Shown: piece by piece, positions 1 through 9,233 of the stretch | Numbering within the stretch: position 1 is the stretch's first letter | Layout: the number at the start of each line of letters is the position of its first letter | Assembly: GCF_001890765.1 (NCBI RefSeq) | Contig: NZ_KV878783.1 | Coordinates: 1,781,548 to 1,845,547, forward strand | DNA: 64,000 bases | Direction of reading: 5' to 3' | Source of the DNA: Spirulina major PCC 6313 | Lineage (GTDB): Bacteria; Cyanobacteriota; Cyanobacteriia; Cyanobacteriales; Spirulinaceae | Notes under the pieces: generated by a model | The model's database searches: none | What the model was told of the DNA's origin: nothing | What the model saw: the letters and a program-made list of their open reading frames with translations, nothing else | Made by a program: the position numbers and the translations under genes

Positions 1-294
1 GTTTTTCCCAGGCTCGTGACCCTGAACCCGCTATGGCTTCTCGAAAACAACACGACCGTCGCACCTATCAAATCGAGTTCAACATACGCACATACCAGTA
101 TGACCCTGACTAAGTTTTGTCAGTCAACCAGGTGTGAGGGTCACAAATCGCAACGGTTTGCAGTTCGTCATGGCTGGGCTGATATTGAGCGTGTTCTTGA
201 ATGATTTGCGTAAGAACTTGACGATATTTTATGAGTTTATCCATTTTAAAATTATCTCCTGTTCAGGCTCAAAGATGATGAATTTTATCTTTTG
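1..294. other. Left-edge intergenic sequence, no supported gene
   Basis: I see no convincing gene here. Short open frames exist on the + strand but have no recognisable domain and no clear ribosome-binding site. The stretch ends at the left terminal inverted repeat of the insertion sequence. It could be the broken remainder of a gene interrupted outside the window. Confidence 0.4.
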
Positions 295-1468
295 GTCGGG
301 AGTATCCCACTTATGACATGAGTATTTATACTTGGTATTGACAGAGATGGGAAAGTAGAGAGAAACAGAACAATGAACTCAGCCCAAGAACGAAAACTCA
401 AATACCATCTCAAAGAAGTTGCTAAGCTTCTCAAAGAAGACACCCCAGAGGCGCAACTGCAAGACTCTGAGAGCATCGAACTAGCGGCTCGTAAACACAT
501 GGTCGACACAGTTGGCCCAGAAATCGGGGAATTTTTTTGTCAGACGGCAACGAAAGCCAGAGTGGAAAATGGCGACAGGTGAAAACCTGCATCGGTCAAC
601 TCAAAGTGAAAAGCCGGAGGGCGAGGACGCTGGGATTGAAGCCAAGAACCCAAGTGAGTCCAGTCATGGAGAAATGCTGCCTAGCCGCCAGTGCCAAATC
701 ATCCTACCAGGAAGCAGAACAGGATATTGAGTTAATGATGGGGATGAAAGTAGGGCACAGTGTACTCCAGAGGATGGTGTTGCGCAGCGAGATTCCCGAA
801 GCTCAAAGCCAACAGCCCGTTAAAGCCTTAAGCGTTGATGGGGGCAATATGCGTTTGAGAACGGCAGAAACTGGCCCTTGTGTTTGGCGCAATTACAAAG
901 CGGTGAGTCTTCACGATACGGTCTGTGCAGCTTACTTCCAGGACAATCAGGCTCTAGTTGACTGGGTGCAATGGCAACCTCTCCGTTCCGTTGTCCTCTG
1001 CATCGGTGATGGTCATGATGGCATTTGGAACGTGATCAAACTCCTGGCTCCTGAGTATCAACGGCGTGAAATCCTCGACTGGTATCATCTGATGGAAAAT
1101 CTCTACAAGATAGACCCCAAGCAATGCTGCTTAGAGCGACTGAAAGCTTTGCTCTGGTCTGGTTTTGTCGATGAGGTCTTAGCAATACTCAAACCCCTCC
1201 CACATCACCCTGCTCAGTGTTTTCGGGCTTATCTGCGCAAGCATCGTCGCCGTCTTGTCAATTATTGCTTATACCAGTCTTTGGGACTTGACATTGGTTC
1301 TGGGTCTGTTGAGTCTACCGTGAAGCGCATTGCTGCCCGTGTCAAACTGACTGGTGCTCAGTGGCTTTCTTCTTCTGCTCCTCACATTCTTCGCCTTCGT
1401 TGTGCCTATCTTAATGGTGCTTTTGTCCTAAGCAATAATACTTAGTTCTAAACTGGGATGCTCCCGAC
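295..1468 (+). mobile_element. ISKra4-like insertion sequence with terminal inverted repeats
   Basis: The ends carry matching inverted repeats: GTCGGGAGTATCCCA at 295-309 and, on the complementary strand, GTCGGGAGCATCCCA at 1454-1468 (14 of 15 positions equal; a few more outward bases may belong). Between them lies one transposase in two overlapping frames. The element is about 1.17 kb. No target-site duplication could be settled by eye. Both ends and the transposase catalytic residues are present, so the copy looks recent. Confidence 0.75.
373..1445 (+). CDS. ISKra4-family DDE transposase, two frames joined by -1 shift
   Basis: This transposase would catalyse strand transfer of the surrounding element. 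The N-terminal part is read from ATG 373 to a stop at 582; the C-terminal part continues in the -1 frame to 1445. Both frames cover a run of seven T at 532-538, and a single -1 slip or one extra T there gives one continuous protein of 357 aa. The C-terminal part shows the family's DDE-type residues: SVDGG (Asp codon at 837-839), the second Asp region GDGHDGIW, the REILDWYH motif, and a late Glu in GSGSVEST. Family assignment rests on overall pattern resemblance to cyanobacterial ISKra4 transposases. The frame change may be programmed slippage or an inactivating mutation; the otherwise clean frame favours slippage or a very recent mutation. Confidence 0.75.
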
Positions 1469-1558
1469 TAAACTTGCATTCAATTCGGTTGATCATCAGT
1501 GCAAACAGTCATCCCATACCACAGGAAAAGACTGTGAAATTAAAAATTTCCAAGCGAA

Positions 1559-2692
1559 TTAAAGCTCTTTCATTGTTTTTTCCAAAGCAGCGGTTTCAAA
1601 ATCCAACTTCACCCCCCGATGAAAATTCGGAGTCACCGTAATATCATCAATGGTGTAGACATTAATTAAGCCAAACTGCAACGCCTTAATCGCCACATTG
1701 CGCTGAATTACATCCACATATTTTCGCCAATATCCTGCACTTAAATTCAATTCCACATCAATTCGATGATAATTCCCCACATTCACAAAACCAAACATCT
1801 TCACATCAACGCTAGACTGATCTTGTCGGATCGAATCTTGGAGAGTAAGGGTAGCAACATCGATGATTTCTTCAATGTTTTCAGGGTTGGTGAGGTTATT
1901 TTTATACTGACGCAGGAGTTGCAGAAGGGTGCGATCGTCTTTACTTTCTAAGACCAGTTCTAGATCAACCCCTAAACGCTGCTCATTGACGGCATTTTTT
2001 AAATAAGCGATCACCCCTTGCCGAAAGCTTTTCGGCACCAAGGGATCTTGATTGCCCATGATTAACTGCTCTTCGTTCGTGGCTTCTAATAAACCAAAAC
2101 GCAGCAGGAGTTTATCAAGGCCGAGGATTTGTTTTTGAATGGCAAGAATCAGAGTTGATTTTAAGTTTGAGCGGAATTCACCAAGGGGATTCAACAGCCA
2201 CCAGGCTTTATTGAGGGGGGATTGTTTGGGTAAATGTTGACCCCGATTCCAGGCTTGGCGAAAGTCTTGATAGGTGAAGGGACGTTTTAAAACCCGTAGC
2301 CGCCAGACGGGAATTTGAATGATTAATTTACCGGCGCTGTAGTCCACTGTTAACCTGCCGTTTTTCTCGATCAAGATTTCAATTTCATACAGTTGAAACA
2401 GGGTGGTTCGTTGGCCGAGCACCCCAATTTGAAAGTCTCGCAAAAAGGCGGCAGCGGCCTCAATTTGGCGAATAATCAGGGGGCGAATGGGGCGAAGGGT
2501 GATGCCTGCGCCGAGTTTGACGAGGATGGTGTAGGTACTTTCGAGGCGGGGGACTTTTTGGGGGGGGATTTGGCGGCGGATTAGGGCTTCGCGGACTTCG
2601 ATGTCTTGGGTGCGGAGGGCGTTGAGGGTGGATTCACGGCAAAAGTTATGAAACTCGTCGAGAATTTCGGTGAGGGAGGAGGTCGTAGTCAT
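1559..2692 (-). CDS. Conserved-looking hypothetical protein, 377 aa
   Basis: I do not recognise this protein. It is a long, clean frame with normal composition and no signal peptide or membrane helix, so it is probably cytoplasmic. The N-terminal 60 residues look helical and carry several Arg/Gln stretches (RRQIPPQKVPR). The middle is rich in beta-type segments (GRLTVDYSAGKLIIQIPVW), and the C-terminal third has alternating strands ending in a charged tail. It stands alone, between the insertion sequence and a small membrane-protein gene that reads the same way about 200 bases upstream. No ribosome-binding site is obvious before ATG 2692. Function unknown. Confidence 0.7.
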   Translation of the reverse strand: MTTTSSLTEILDEFHNFCRESTLNALRTQDIEVREALIRRQIPPQKVPRLESTYTILVKLGAGITLRPIRPLIIRQIEAAAAFLRDFQIGVLGQRTTLFQLYEIEILIEKNGRLTVDYSAGKLIIQIPVWRLRVLKRPFTYQDFRQAWNRGQHLPKQSPLNKAWWLLNPLGEFRSNLKSTLILAIQKQILGLDKLLLRFGLLEATNEEQLIMGNQDPLVPKSFRQGVIAYLKNAVNEQRLGVDLELVLESKDDRTLLQLLRQYKNNLTNPENIEEIIDVATLTLQDSIRQDQSSVDVKMFGFVNVGNYHRIDVELNLSAGYWRKYVDVIQRNVAIKALQFGLINVYTIDDITVTPNFHRGVKLDFETAALEKTMKEL

Positions 2693-2811
2693 GGTTTTTT
2701 CGGATTTCGCAGGCAGGGCGATCGCACCATCACAACACGATCGCGGATCTTCCCCTCAGTGTGGCATATCCCTTCGATCTTGCTGCATTTGCAAACACTG
2801 CCCATGGGCCT

Positions 2812-2839
2812 AAAAAAAAGAGGTGCGATCGCACCTCTT
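2812..2839 (-). terminator. Rho-independent terminator with HIP1 palindrome as stem
   Basis: Positions 2818-2839 form a perfect 22-base palindrome with GCGATCGC at its centre. On the minus strand it is followed by a run of eight T (2819-2812). It lies about 50 bases downstream of the small membrane-protein gene at 2888-3124 and should end that transcript. Confidence 0.7.
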
Positions 2840-2887
2840 CGAGAGACTAGATGATGGGAGTAACGGGACTACAGAGTAAAGGTCAGC

Positions 2888-3124
2888 CTAGGACTTGATT
2901 GCGGCGCTAGCGTAGGCATCCATTGCGTAAGCCGGGCGGCGATCGCTAAAGTCCGTTTCACGACCGGTCACGGAGCGGGCCACTTGTTCAAACCCGTCAG
3001 AATTCCAGTTGCGCTCATGGATAGGCTTGGATTGTTCGCCCCGGAAATAGACTTGAGTCCCAATGAGTGCGGCAGTGGCCCAGCCAACGATGAGGAGAGA
3101 GAACAGGATTGCGAGATAGCTCAT
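2888..3124 (-). CDS. Small one-helix membrane protein, possibly Psb35-related
   Basis: A 78-aa protein with one N-terminal membrane helix (about residues 3-25) and a hydrophilic C-terminal tail containing the stretch YFRGEQSKPIHERNW. ATG 3124 is supported by a strong GGAGG ribosome-binding site at about 3131-3135. The layout, with a single helix and a conserved charged segment directly after it, recalls small photosystem II accessory proteins of the Psb35-related type; I hold that name with low confidence. The gene is monocistronic, with a clear terminator downstream. It would sit in the thylakoid or plasma membrane. Confidence 0.7.
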   Translation of the reverse strand: MSYLAILFSLLIVGWATAALIGTQVYFRGEQSKPIHERNWNSDGFEQVARSVTGRETDFSDRRPAYAMDAYASAAIKS

Positions 3125-3561
3125 AGGAACCTCCGAATTGCTTTTGTTTAGGTTTGTAACGTCTTATGTATATAAATGTAACGAAGTTTTGCGAAAATTG
3201 CAAACAAATGATATGTGATAGTGATCACAGCAAATCCGGATGGAGACTGATCAGAATTTTGTGTAAGCGGTCTAAAATCCCCAAAACGAAGGAGACCGCA
3301 TCATGCCCAGACAGCAAAAAGGTAGTGCATTTTAGTAAGCTAATCAGCATTCAAACTACACTGCGCCACTCGCCCTAAAGCTCTCTTATAAAAAGACTCA
3401 GAAAAATCAGGATGCAATTTAGCTGCCGATCAGCTTAAAGGACAGAGAAAAAGATGGAATCTTCCTATGCTGACAGCTTCTCTCTGATGCAACGATTGTA
3501 GTCATGGATGAACATCCAGATTGCACCAATATGGTTCTCTAGCTTCTTTGAAAACGACAAC
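3125..3561. other. Non-coding stretch upstream of small membrane-protein gene
   Basis: No gene is supported. The part next to 3124 should hold the promoter of the small membrane-protein gene. An imperfect inverted repeat is visible: TAAGCTAATCAGCA near 3331 and, on the other strand, TAAGCTGATCGGCA near 3423-3436. A related motif (GATGCTGATCAGCTTA) recurs near 5504. Confidence 0.4.
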
Positions 3562-3680
3562 GTCATCCCCCCCAACCTCCCCACCTTCACCACCGCTGAA
3601 GAGTGGCTTTAAGGCAGCAGAATCAGGAAACGCTCACACCAAAAGCCCTCTCCTCTGGGAAAAGGTTGGGTGAGGGCATG
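3562..3680 (+). pseudogene. Copied 3' end of the proline-rich protein gene
   Basis: Positions 3562-3612 encode the same final residues and stop (VIPPNLPTFTTAEEWL) as the gene at 14744-17368, and the similarity runs on through the bases after the stop into the hairpin region (AAGCCCTC...GGTTGGGTGAGGG) to about 3680. The coding part is nearly identical, with small substitutions; the downstream part has a short insertion. No start or upstream coding sequence is present, so this is a relic. It lies in opposite orientation to the intact gene and runs towards the end of the radical SAM gene. Confidence 0.75.
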
Positions 3681-3689
3681 ATCAGAGTA

Positions 3690-5282
3690 TTACGCCACCT
3701 CGGACAGTTCCGCTTGTTGCGAGGCTTCAAGGGCAGCTTTTTGGGCGAGAAATTTCTGGAGTTGAGTTTCAATCTCGGCCTTGACGATATGGCGATAGTC
3801 CGCGAAGTGCTCAATATAGGCGCAGACATTGAGATAGCTCATCACTCCGCCAGGATTATGAATCGCAATATCGAGCAAATAGGGCCAGAACTTCCAGCGC
3901 GTCGGCCGCACCACCCCTTGTTTCCACAGGATCGTGAATAGTCCTTTGGCGGCAATTTTCCAGCGCACGGGTTTGGGGGCGCGTTTTTTCGTGGGGAAAT
4001 TGGCTTGAGCCAGCATCCGGTAGCAGCGATGGGTACGCTCTAGGAAGAGGACAGGATCATACAGTTGCCAAAAGGTATCGATATATTCGCGGGTGATCTC
4101 TTCGACCGGGCGGGTGGGCACAAAGTTGATCAGGGTGGTTTGGTTGATGTCGCCGCTGGTGTCAATGAGACGGCCTTCTTTGGCGAGGCGGATCGAGAGG
4201 GCGGTATCCGGCAGGGCTTGGAGCATACTGTAGATGGCGACGGGAATGCCGTGACTTTGCACAAATTGGACGATGCGATCGCCCGCCCCCGGTGCTTCCC
4301 CATCAAAGCCAATAATAAACCCGGCCATAATTCGCAAGCCGGAATGGGTAATCTTATCCACCGATTCCCCTAACGGGCTGCGGGTATTTTGAAACTTCTT
4401 CGTCACTTCAAGGCTACCTTCATCGGGGGTTTCAATCCCCAAAAACACAGAGCCAAAGTTACAAGCCACCATCATGTCCATTAGCTCTTGATCTTGGGCA
4501 AGATCCACCGAAGCCTCCGTGTTGAAGGTGAACGGATAGCCCCGTTCTTCAATCCAGGGCTGCAAGGCTTGAAGCAACAATTTCACATTGCGCTTGTTGC
4601 CGATGAAATTGTCATCTACCACAAACACCGTTTCGCGCCAGCCCAATTCATAGAGATATTGCAATTCTGCTAAGAGTTGCTCCGGGGTTTTGGTGCGGGG
4701 TTTGCGACCGTAGAGCACAATAATGTCGCAAAATTCACATTGGAACGGGCAACCCCGCGAAAACTGCACCGACATCACCGCGTAGGCATCCAAGTCCAGC
4801 AGGTCATAGCGAGGAATCGGGGTGGAAGTCACGTCGGGCTTTTCCCCACCGGAGCGAAAGGTTCCCGATTGAGCACCGTTTTGGATCGCTTCGACAAACA
4901 TCGGTAGGGTAATTTCCCCTTCATCCAGAATCAGAAAATCAATGCCAGCGGCTTCGCAATCTTGGGGGATGGACGTGGGATAGGGCCCACCCGCCGCGAC
5001 TAATTTGCCCCGCCGTTTGGCTTCTCGAATTTGATCGAGCAGGTCTTTTTTCTGCACAATCATGCCTGACAAAATAACGATATCAGCCCAGTCCCATTCT
5101 TCGTCGGTGACCTCGCGGACATTGCGATCGACGAGTTTCATGTCCCACTCTTGGGGAAGGAGTGCCGCGACGGTAATTAATCCTAGGGGCGGTAAAAAGG
5201 TTTTACGGCCAATGAGCGCGATCGTTCGTTCAAAAGACCAAAAGCTTTTCGGAAAAATGGGATAAATAAACAGGGCTTTCAT
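3690..5282 (-). CDS. B12-binding-domain radical SAM protein
   Basis: A predicted 530-aa enzyme that cleaves S-adenosylmethionine with a [4Fe-4S] cluster. The first 140 residues resemble a cobalamin-binding fold (LPPLGLITVAALLP, then DIVILSGM and VAAGGPYPT). The cluster motif CxxxCxxC is seen as GCPFQCEFC, followed by a radical SAM barrel (FVVDDNFIGNK, FNTEASVDLA, FLGIETPDE). The C-terminal 200 residues match the extension common in this class (DUF4070-like), with several Trp and Arg. I chose the Met starting MKALFIYP at 5282; an upstream start at 5324 would add 14 unlikely residues. Members methylate or rearrange unactivated carbons; the substrate here is unknown. It stands alone, facing the copied gene end at 3562-3680. 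Confidence 0.85.
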   Translation of the reverse strand: MKALFIYPIFPKSFWSFERTIALIGRKTFLPPLGLITVAALLPQEWDMKLVDRNVREVTDEEWDWADIVILSGMIVQKKDLLDQIREAKRRGKLVAAGGPYPTSIPQDCEAAGIDFLILDEGEITLPMFVEAIQNGAQSGTFRSGGEKPDVTSTPIPRYDLLDLDAYAVMSVQFSRGCPFQCEFCDIIVLYGRKPRTKTPEQLLAELQYLYELGWRETVFVVDDNFIGNKRNVKLLLQALQPWIEERGYPFTFNTEASVDLAQDQELMDMMVACNFGSVFLGIETPDEGSLEVTKKFQNTRSPLGESVDKITHSGLRIMAGFIIGFDGEAPGAGDRIVQFVQSHGIPVAIYSMLQALPDTALSIRLAKEGRLIDTSGDINQTTLINFVPTRPVEEITREYIDTFWQLYDPVLFLERTHRCYRMLAQANFPTKKRAPKPVRWKIAAKGLFTILWKQGVVRPTRWKFWPYLLDIAIHNPGGVMSYLNVCAYIEHFADYRHIVKAEIETQLQKFLAQKAALEASQQAELSEVA

Positions 5283-5603
5283 AAGCAGGCATTTGTGGGG
5301 GTAACAATGTCGAAGTTCCGTCAAATTGCGTCATGCAAAACAATCTGAATAGACACCCGGCTTAACTTTGCATTGTAGAGGATTGCAGAAGATGAGTATT
5401 GGACTCTCGACGCTGACCGATGAGGCGGTCAGCTAATCGCCATGTAAATTTCCAGTGCGATCCCCTTACAGCAAGGGCTTCAGGCTCATTAATATGCAGT
5501 TTAGATGCTGATCAGCTTACAACCTGGGCCTCTCTACCCAGACCACGAATGATCTGGGTTTTGCATTTTTGAGTAATCCGACTCCGATGCCAGATCAACC
5601 CCT
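5283..5603. other. Intergenic stretch with a + strand hairpin but no gene
   Basis: No coding gene is supported. It includes the promoter side of the radical SAM gene, a copy of a short motif seen near 3411 (ATGCAGTTTAG...GATCAGCTTA at about 5494-5519), and the terminator-like hairpin listed separately. Confidence 0.4.
5536..5571 (+). terminator. Terminator-like hairpin without an upstream gene
   Basis: ACCCAGA at 5536-5542 pairs with TCTGGGT at 5553-5559, and T-rich sequence follows on the + strand. No + strand gene lies upstream, so it may end a small unannotated transcript or be chance. Confidence 0.4.
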
Positions 5604-5765
5604 TTAATCTTCTTTGGCAATAATCCACACGGCATGGATAATACCGGGAATATACCCTAAAAGGGTCAAGAGAATATTAAGCCAGAAGGCGGGACGAATC
5701 CCGACTTGGAGAAATACACCGAGTGGGGGTAGAAAGATAGCGCAAATAATCCGAACAATATCCAT
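5604..5765 (-). CDS. Pmp3/YqaE-family small membrane protein, 53 aa
   Basis: This 53-residue protein is read from ATG 5765 to TAA at 5604. It has two hydrophobic helices (about 3-22 and 27-50) and the family pattern: an early acidic residue (MDIVRI), the PPLGVFLQ turn with Pro-Pro, then a second helix with LGYIPGIIHAVWII. Proteins of the Pmp3/YqaE (UPF0057) family are membrane proteolipids linked to salt, cold and membrane-potential stress. Length and motif order fit the family closely. It reads alone, with about 300 non-coding bases upstream. Confidence 0.88.
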   Translation of the reverse strand: MDIVRIICAIFLPPLGVFLQVGIRPAFWLNILLTLLGYIPGIIHAVWIIAKED

Positions 5766-6077
5766 GGGTTGGTTAACTGTATATAAAGAAGGACAGAGAA
5801 GGGCGAAAGAACTTGCCCTGATTGGAATGTGAGGGCTTAGATTTTAGGAGGGAGCCAGCCCTGTAAACTGTGAGTCACCAGACAAAACCCTCAAATAGCT
5901 GTGACCAAAGCTCCCGTCTCCACAATGCCCTGAAAACCTGGTGGGGTCAAGGTATCCCCTGGGTGCATCTGAGCCATCTGACACCGTGCTGATCGGTCTG
6001 TCGCGGTCGTTCAAACCCCACGAGGTCAGTGTGACGAAATGGCTGCCCCTTTTGCCCTGCTGAGGCGCGATCGCGCT
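5766..6077. other. Intergenic stretch, nothing recognised
   Basis: It holds the upstream region of the Pmp3-like gene and the 3' trailer of the efflux pump gene. I see no gene, RNA or strong terminator in it. Confidence 0.4.
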
Positions 6078-9000
6078 TTAATGATGTTCAAACTTCGATC
6101 GCGGGGGTTCGGCTAGGGCGGGGAAGAGTTTGGCTTGGAGGGACATGACAACCACATAGAGGGTGGGAACCATGAAAAGAGTGAGGAAGGTGGCGACGAA
6201 CATGCCGCCGAACACGGCTGTACCGAGAGATTGCCGACTGCCTGCCCCGGCTCCGGTGGCGATCACGAGGGGGAAGATACCGCAGAGGGTGGAGATCGCG
6301 GTCATCAGGATCGGGCGGAGACGTTCGCGGGAGGCTTCGATCGCTGCCTTGACGAGGGGCAACCCTTCGGCGCGGAGTTGGTTGGCGAATTCGACGATTA
6401 GGATCGAGTTTTTACTCGCTAACCCGATTAACATGACCAGCCCCACTTGGCAGTAGACATCGTTGATTAAACCCCGCGAGGATTGGGCCAACAACGCGCC
6501 GAGGATGGCGAGGGGAACCGCCAGCATGATGATGAAGGGGTCGAAAAAGTTTTCGTATTGGGCGGCGAGGACGAGGAAGACGAAGACGAGACCGAGGCCA
6601 AAAATCCAGGGGGCTTGGCCGCCGGATTCCACTTCTTCGGCGGAGGTTCCTGACCATTCGTAGCCGAGGCCGGGGGGGAGGGCTTCGGCGGCGATCGCTT
6701 CCATGGCGGCGATCGCATCCCCGGAACTCATGCCGGGAGCCGCACCGCCGGTGATTTCGATGGAGCGGTTGAGGTTGAAATGGTTGATGGTTTGGGCTCC
6801 GGTGCTGGGGGTGGCTTTGACGAGAGCGCCGACGGTGTAGAGGCGGCCATTTTGCGATCGCACATAGAGCGTATCGAGATCGGCGGGATTGTCGCGGAAC
6901 TGTTGATCCGCCTGGACATAGACGCGGTAGTTGCGTTGGCCGAGGGTGAAATCATTGACATAGCGAGAGGCGATCGCCGTTTGCAGCGTCCGCAACAGGT
7001 CATCAATGGGCACTTGCAACGCCTTCGCCCCGCCCCGATTAATCTCTAAATCCAGCTTGGGTGTACTGGCGGCAAAGGAGGTAAACACCCGTTGCAGACC
7101 GGGATTTTGATTCGCTGCCCCGATGATTTTGCCGGAAGTTTGCACCAAGGTATCCAGGTCATTCACCCCCCGCCGGTCTTGGAGTTGGAACGAAAAGCCG
7201 CCAAAGGTTCCCAGACCACGAATCGGGGGTGGATTGACAGGGAAAACTCGCGCTTCGGTGATGCCCATCAAGGTGGGGAAGAGTTTGCCAATGATGGCTT
7301 GCACCGATTGATCCGGCCGCCGCCGTTCTGACCAGGGTTTGAGGGGAGAGAAGATGATGCCATTGTTAGCACTGCTGCCCGTGAAACTGAAGCCGGTGAC
7401 GGCAAAGGTGGCGCGGACTTCGGGGACTTTCAACAATTCTGCTTCCACTCGCGCCACCACATCGCTGGTGTAGTTGAGGGAAACGCCTTCAGGGGCTTGA
7501 ATCAGGGTGATGAAATAGCCTTGGTCTTCTTCGGGGAGGAAACCGGAGGGAACTTTGGTGAACATGAACGCCGTGCCGACGAGGGCGATCGCAAACACCC
7601 CTACCAACACCCAGCGAAACCGCATGATCGTCCGGAGGGTGTCGGCATAGCTGCGTTGGCAGAAGTCGAGGAAACCATTGAAGCGATCGAAGAGCCATTG
7701 CAGCGGCGCGGGGGCGTGGCGACCTTGACGCAGTAAGACCCCGGAAATGGCGGGGGTAAAGGTGAGGGCGAGAAAGGTGGAAACGGCGATGGAAAAGGCG
7801 ATCGTCAGGGCAAATTGACGATACAACGCCCCCGTGGAACCGGGGAAAAAGGCCACGGGCACAAACACCGCCATCAGCACCAACGAGGTGGCGATCACGG
7901 CTCCAGTCAGTTCCTGCATGGATGCGATCGCAGCTTCCCTCGGTCGCATCCCTTGGGTTTGAATGAGGCGATCGATATTTTCCACCACAATAATCGCATC
8001 ATCCACCACCATCCCCGTCGCCAAGGTCAAGCCAAACAGGGTCAACGCATTGATCGAAAACCCAAACGCCTTGACGAAAATAAATGTGCCAATCAACGAC
8101 GCTGGAATCGTAATCGCCGGGATCAACGTCGTCCGCCAATCCTGCAAAAACACAAAAATAATCAACACCACGAGGGCGATCGCTTGAATCAACGTCCACA
8201 CCACCTCCGTCATCGAGGCTTCCACAAACTCCGTCGTATCAAACCCGATCGCATAGGTCATGTCCGGCGGAAACTGGTCAGCCAGCCGCGCCATCTCCGC
8301 CTTCACCGCTGCCGCCACCTCTAGGGCATTACTCCCCGACAGTTGCGACACCCCCAAGCCCACCGCCGTATTGCCCCGAAACCGCAAAATCGTGTTGTAG
8401 TCTTCCGCGCCCAATTCAACGCGCCCCACATCCCGGAACTGCACCAAGGAACCACTATCGGGATCGGTCGCCAGCACCATCTGCTCGAATTCGTCGGCAC
8501 TGGTGAAGCGGCTGAAGGATTCAAGATCCAGTTGATATTGCTGCTCGCCATCGTTGGGCGACTGACCTAAACGCCCCGCCCCAATTTGGAAATTTTGCTC
8601 ACTGACCGCGTTGGTGACATCGAGCATCGTCAAGCCCCGACTGGCCAGGCGCTGGGGGTCTACCCAGAGGCGCATCGCGTAGCGCCGTTCTCCGAAAATT
8701 TGAATCCCCGCCACCCCTTGAATCCGCTTTAAGGCTTCCGCCACGTAGAGATCGGCATAGTTACTTAAAAAAGAGGTGTCGTAGGTTCCCCCCTCAGAAT
8801 AGAGGCTCAAGGCCATCAAAAAGCCGCTGGATTGCTTGCTGACACTGACCCCGGTACGCTGAACGGCTTCGGGGAGGCGGGCTTGGACTGTGGCGATCCG
8901 GTTTTGGACATCCACAGCGGCGAGATCGAGATCGCGCCCAGCATCAAAGGTGATGTTAATTTGGCTGGTGCCGTTGTTGCTGCTGCTGCTGGAGATGTAG

Positions 9001-9230
9001 CGCACGCCTTCGACACCGTTGATTTCCTGTTCGAGCACGTTGGTGACGGTGTTTTCAACGATTTCGGCGCTGGCCCCGGTGTAGTTGGCGGTGACTTGGA
9101 CTTGGGGCGGCGCGATTTCGGGGTATTGGGCGATGGGTAAGGTGGGGAGAATCACCCCGCCAATCAGACTAATCACGATCGCAAAAACGATCGCCACCAC
9201 CGGACGCTTAATAAAGGTGTTGACAAACAT
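6078..9230 (-). CDS. RND efflux pump, HAE1/AcrB type
   Basis: A 1050-aa inner-membrane proton-driven transporter that would export hydrophobic or amphiphilic compounds. It starts with the typical cytoplasmic end and helix (MFVNTFIKRPVVAIV), has two large periplasmic loops, and 12 expected helices. The proton-relay pair is visible in GMVVDDAIIVVEN of helix 4, and the C-terminal half has GLASKNSILIVEFA. Length matches the family. The adaptor gene ends three bases upstream, so the two form an operon. No outer-membrane TolC partner lies in the window. Confidence 0.93.
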   Translation of the reverse strand: MFVNTFIKRPVVAIVFAIVISLIGGVILPTLPIAQYPEIAPPQVQVTANYTGASAEIVENTVTNVLEQEINGVEGVRYISSSSSNNGTSQINITFDAGRDLDLAAVDVQNRIATVQARLPEAVQRTGVSVSKQSSGFLMALSLYSEGGTYDTSFLSNYADLYVAEALKRIQGVAGIQIFGERRYAMRLWVDPQRLASRGLTMLDVTNAVSEQNFQIGAGRLGQSPNDGEQQYQLDLESFSRFTSADEFEQMVLATDPDSGSLVQFRDVGRVELGAEDYNTILRFRGNTAVGLGVSQLSGSNALEVAAAVKAEMARLADQFPPDMTYAIGFDTTEFVEASMTEVVWTLIQAIALVVLIIFVFLQDWRTTLIPAITIPASLIGTFIFVKAFGFSINALTLFGLTLATGMVVDDAIIVVENIDRLIQTQGMRPREAAIASMQELTGAVIATSLVLMAVFVPVAFFPGSTGALYRQFALTIAFSIAVSTFLALTFTPAISGVLLRQGRHAPAPLQWLFDRFNGFLDFCQRSYADTLRTIMRFRWVLVGVFAIALVGTAFMFTKVPSGFLPEEDQGYFITLIQAPEGVSLNYTSDVVARVEAELLKVPEVRATFAVTGFSFTGSSANNGIIFSPLKPWSERRRPDQSVQAIIGKLFPTLMGITEARVFPVNPPPIRGLGTFGGFSFQLQDRRGVNDLDTLVQTSGKIIGAANQNPGLQRVFTSFAASTPKLDLEINRGGAKALQVPIDDLLRTLQTAIASRYVNDFTLGQRNYRVYVQADQQFRDNPADLDTLYVRSQNGRLYTVGALVKATPSTGAQTINHFNLNRSIEITGGAAPGMSSGDAIAAMEAIAAEALPPGLGYEWSGTSAEEVESGGQAPWIFGLGLVFVFLVLAAQYENFFDPFIIMLAVPLAILGALLAQSSRGLINDVYCQVGLVMLIGLASKNSILIVEFANQLRAEGLPLVKAAIEASRERLRPILMTAISTLCGIFPLVIATGAGAGSRQSLGTAVFGGMFVATFLTLFMVPTLYVVVMSLQAKLFPALAEPPRSKFEHH

Positions 9231-9233
9231 AAG

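Noticed and set aside
3603-3941. 112-codon + strand frame overlapping the radical SAM gene end
   Set aside because: Antisense reading of the C terminus of the radical SAM protein, with no domain.
5614-5832. 72-codon + strand frame at the Pmp3-like locus
   Set aside because: The opposite strand encodes a clear 53-aa Pmp3/YqaE protein, so this frame is its shadow.
7815-8324. 169-codon + strand frame inside the RND pump
   Set aside because: Antisense to a strongly supported efflux gene; Arg/His-rich composition typical of a complementary reading.
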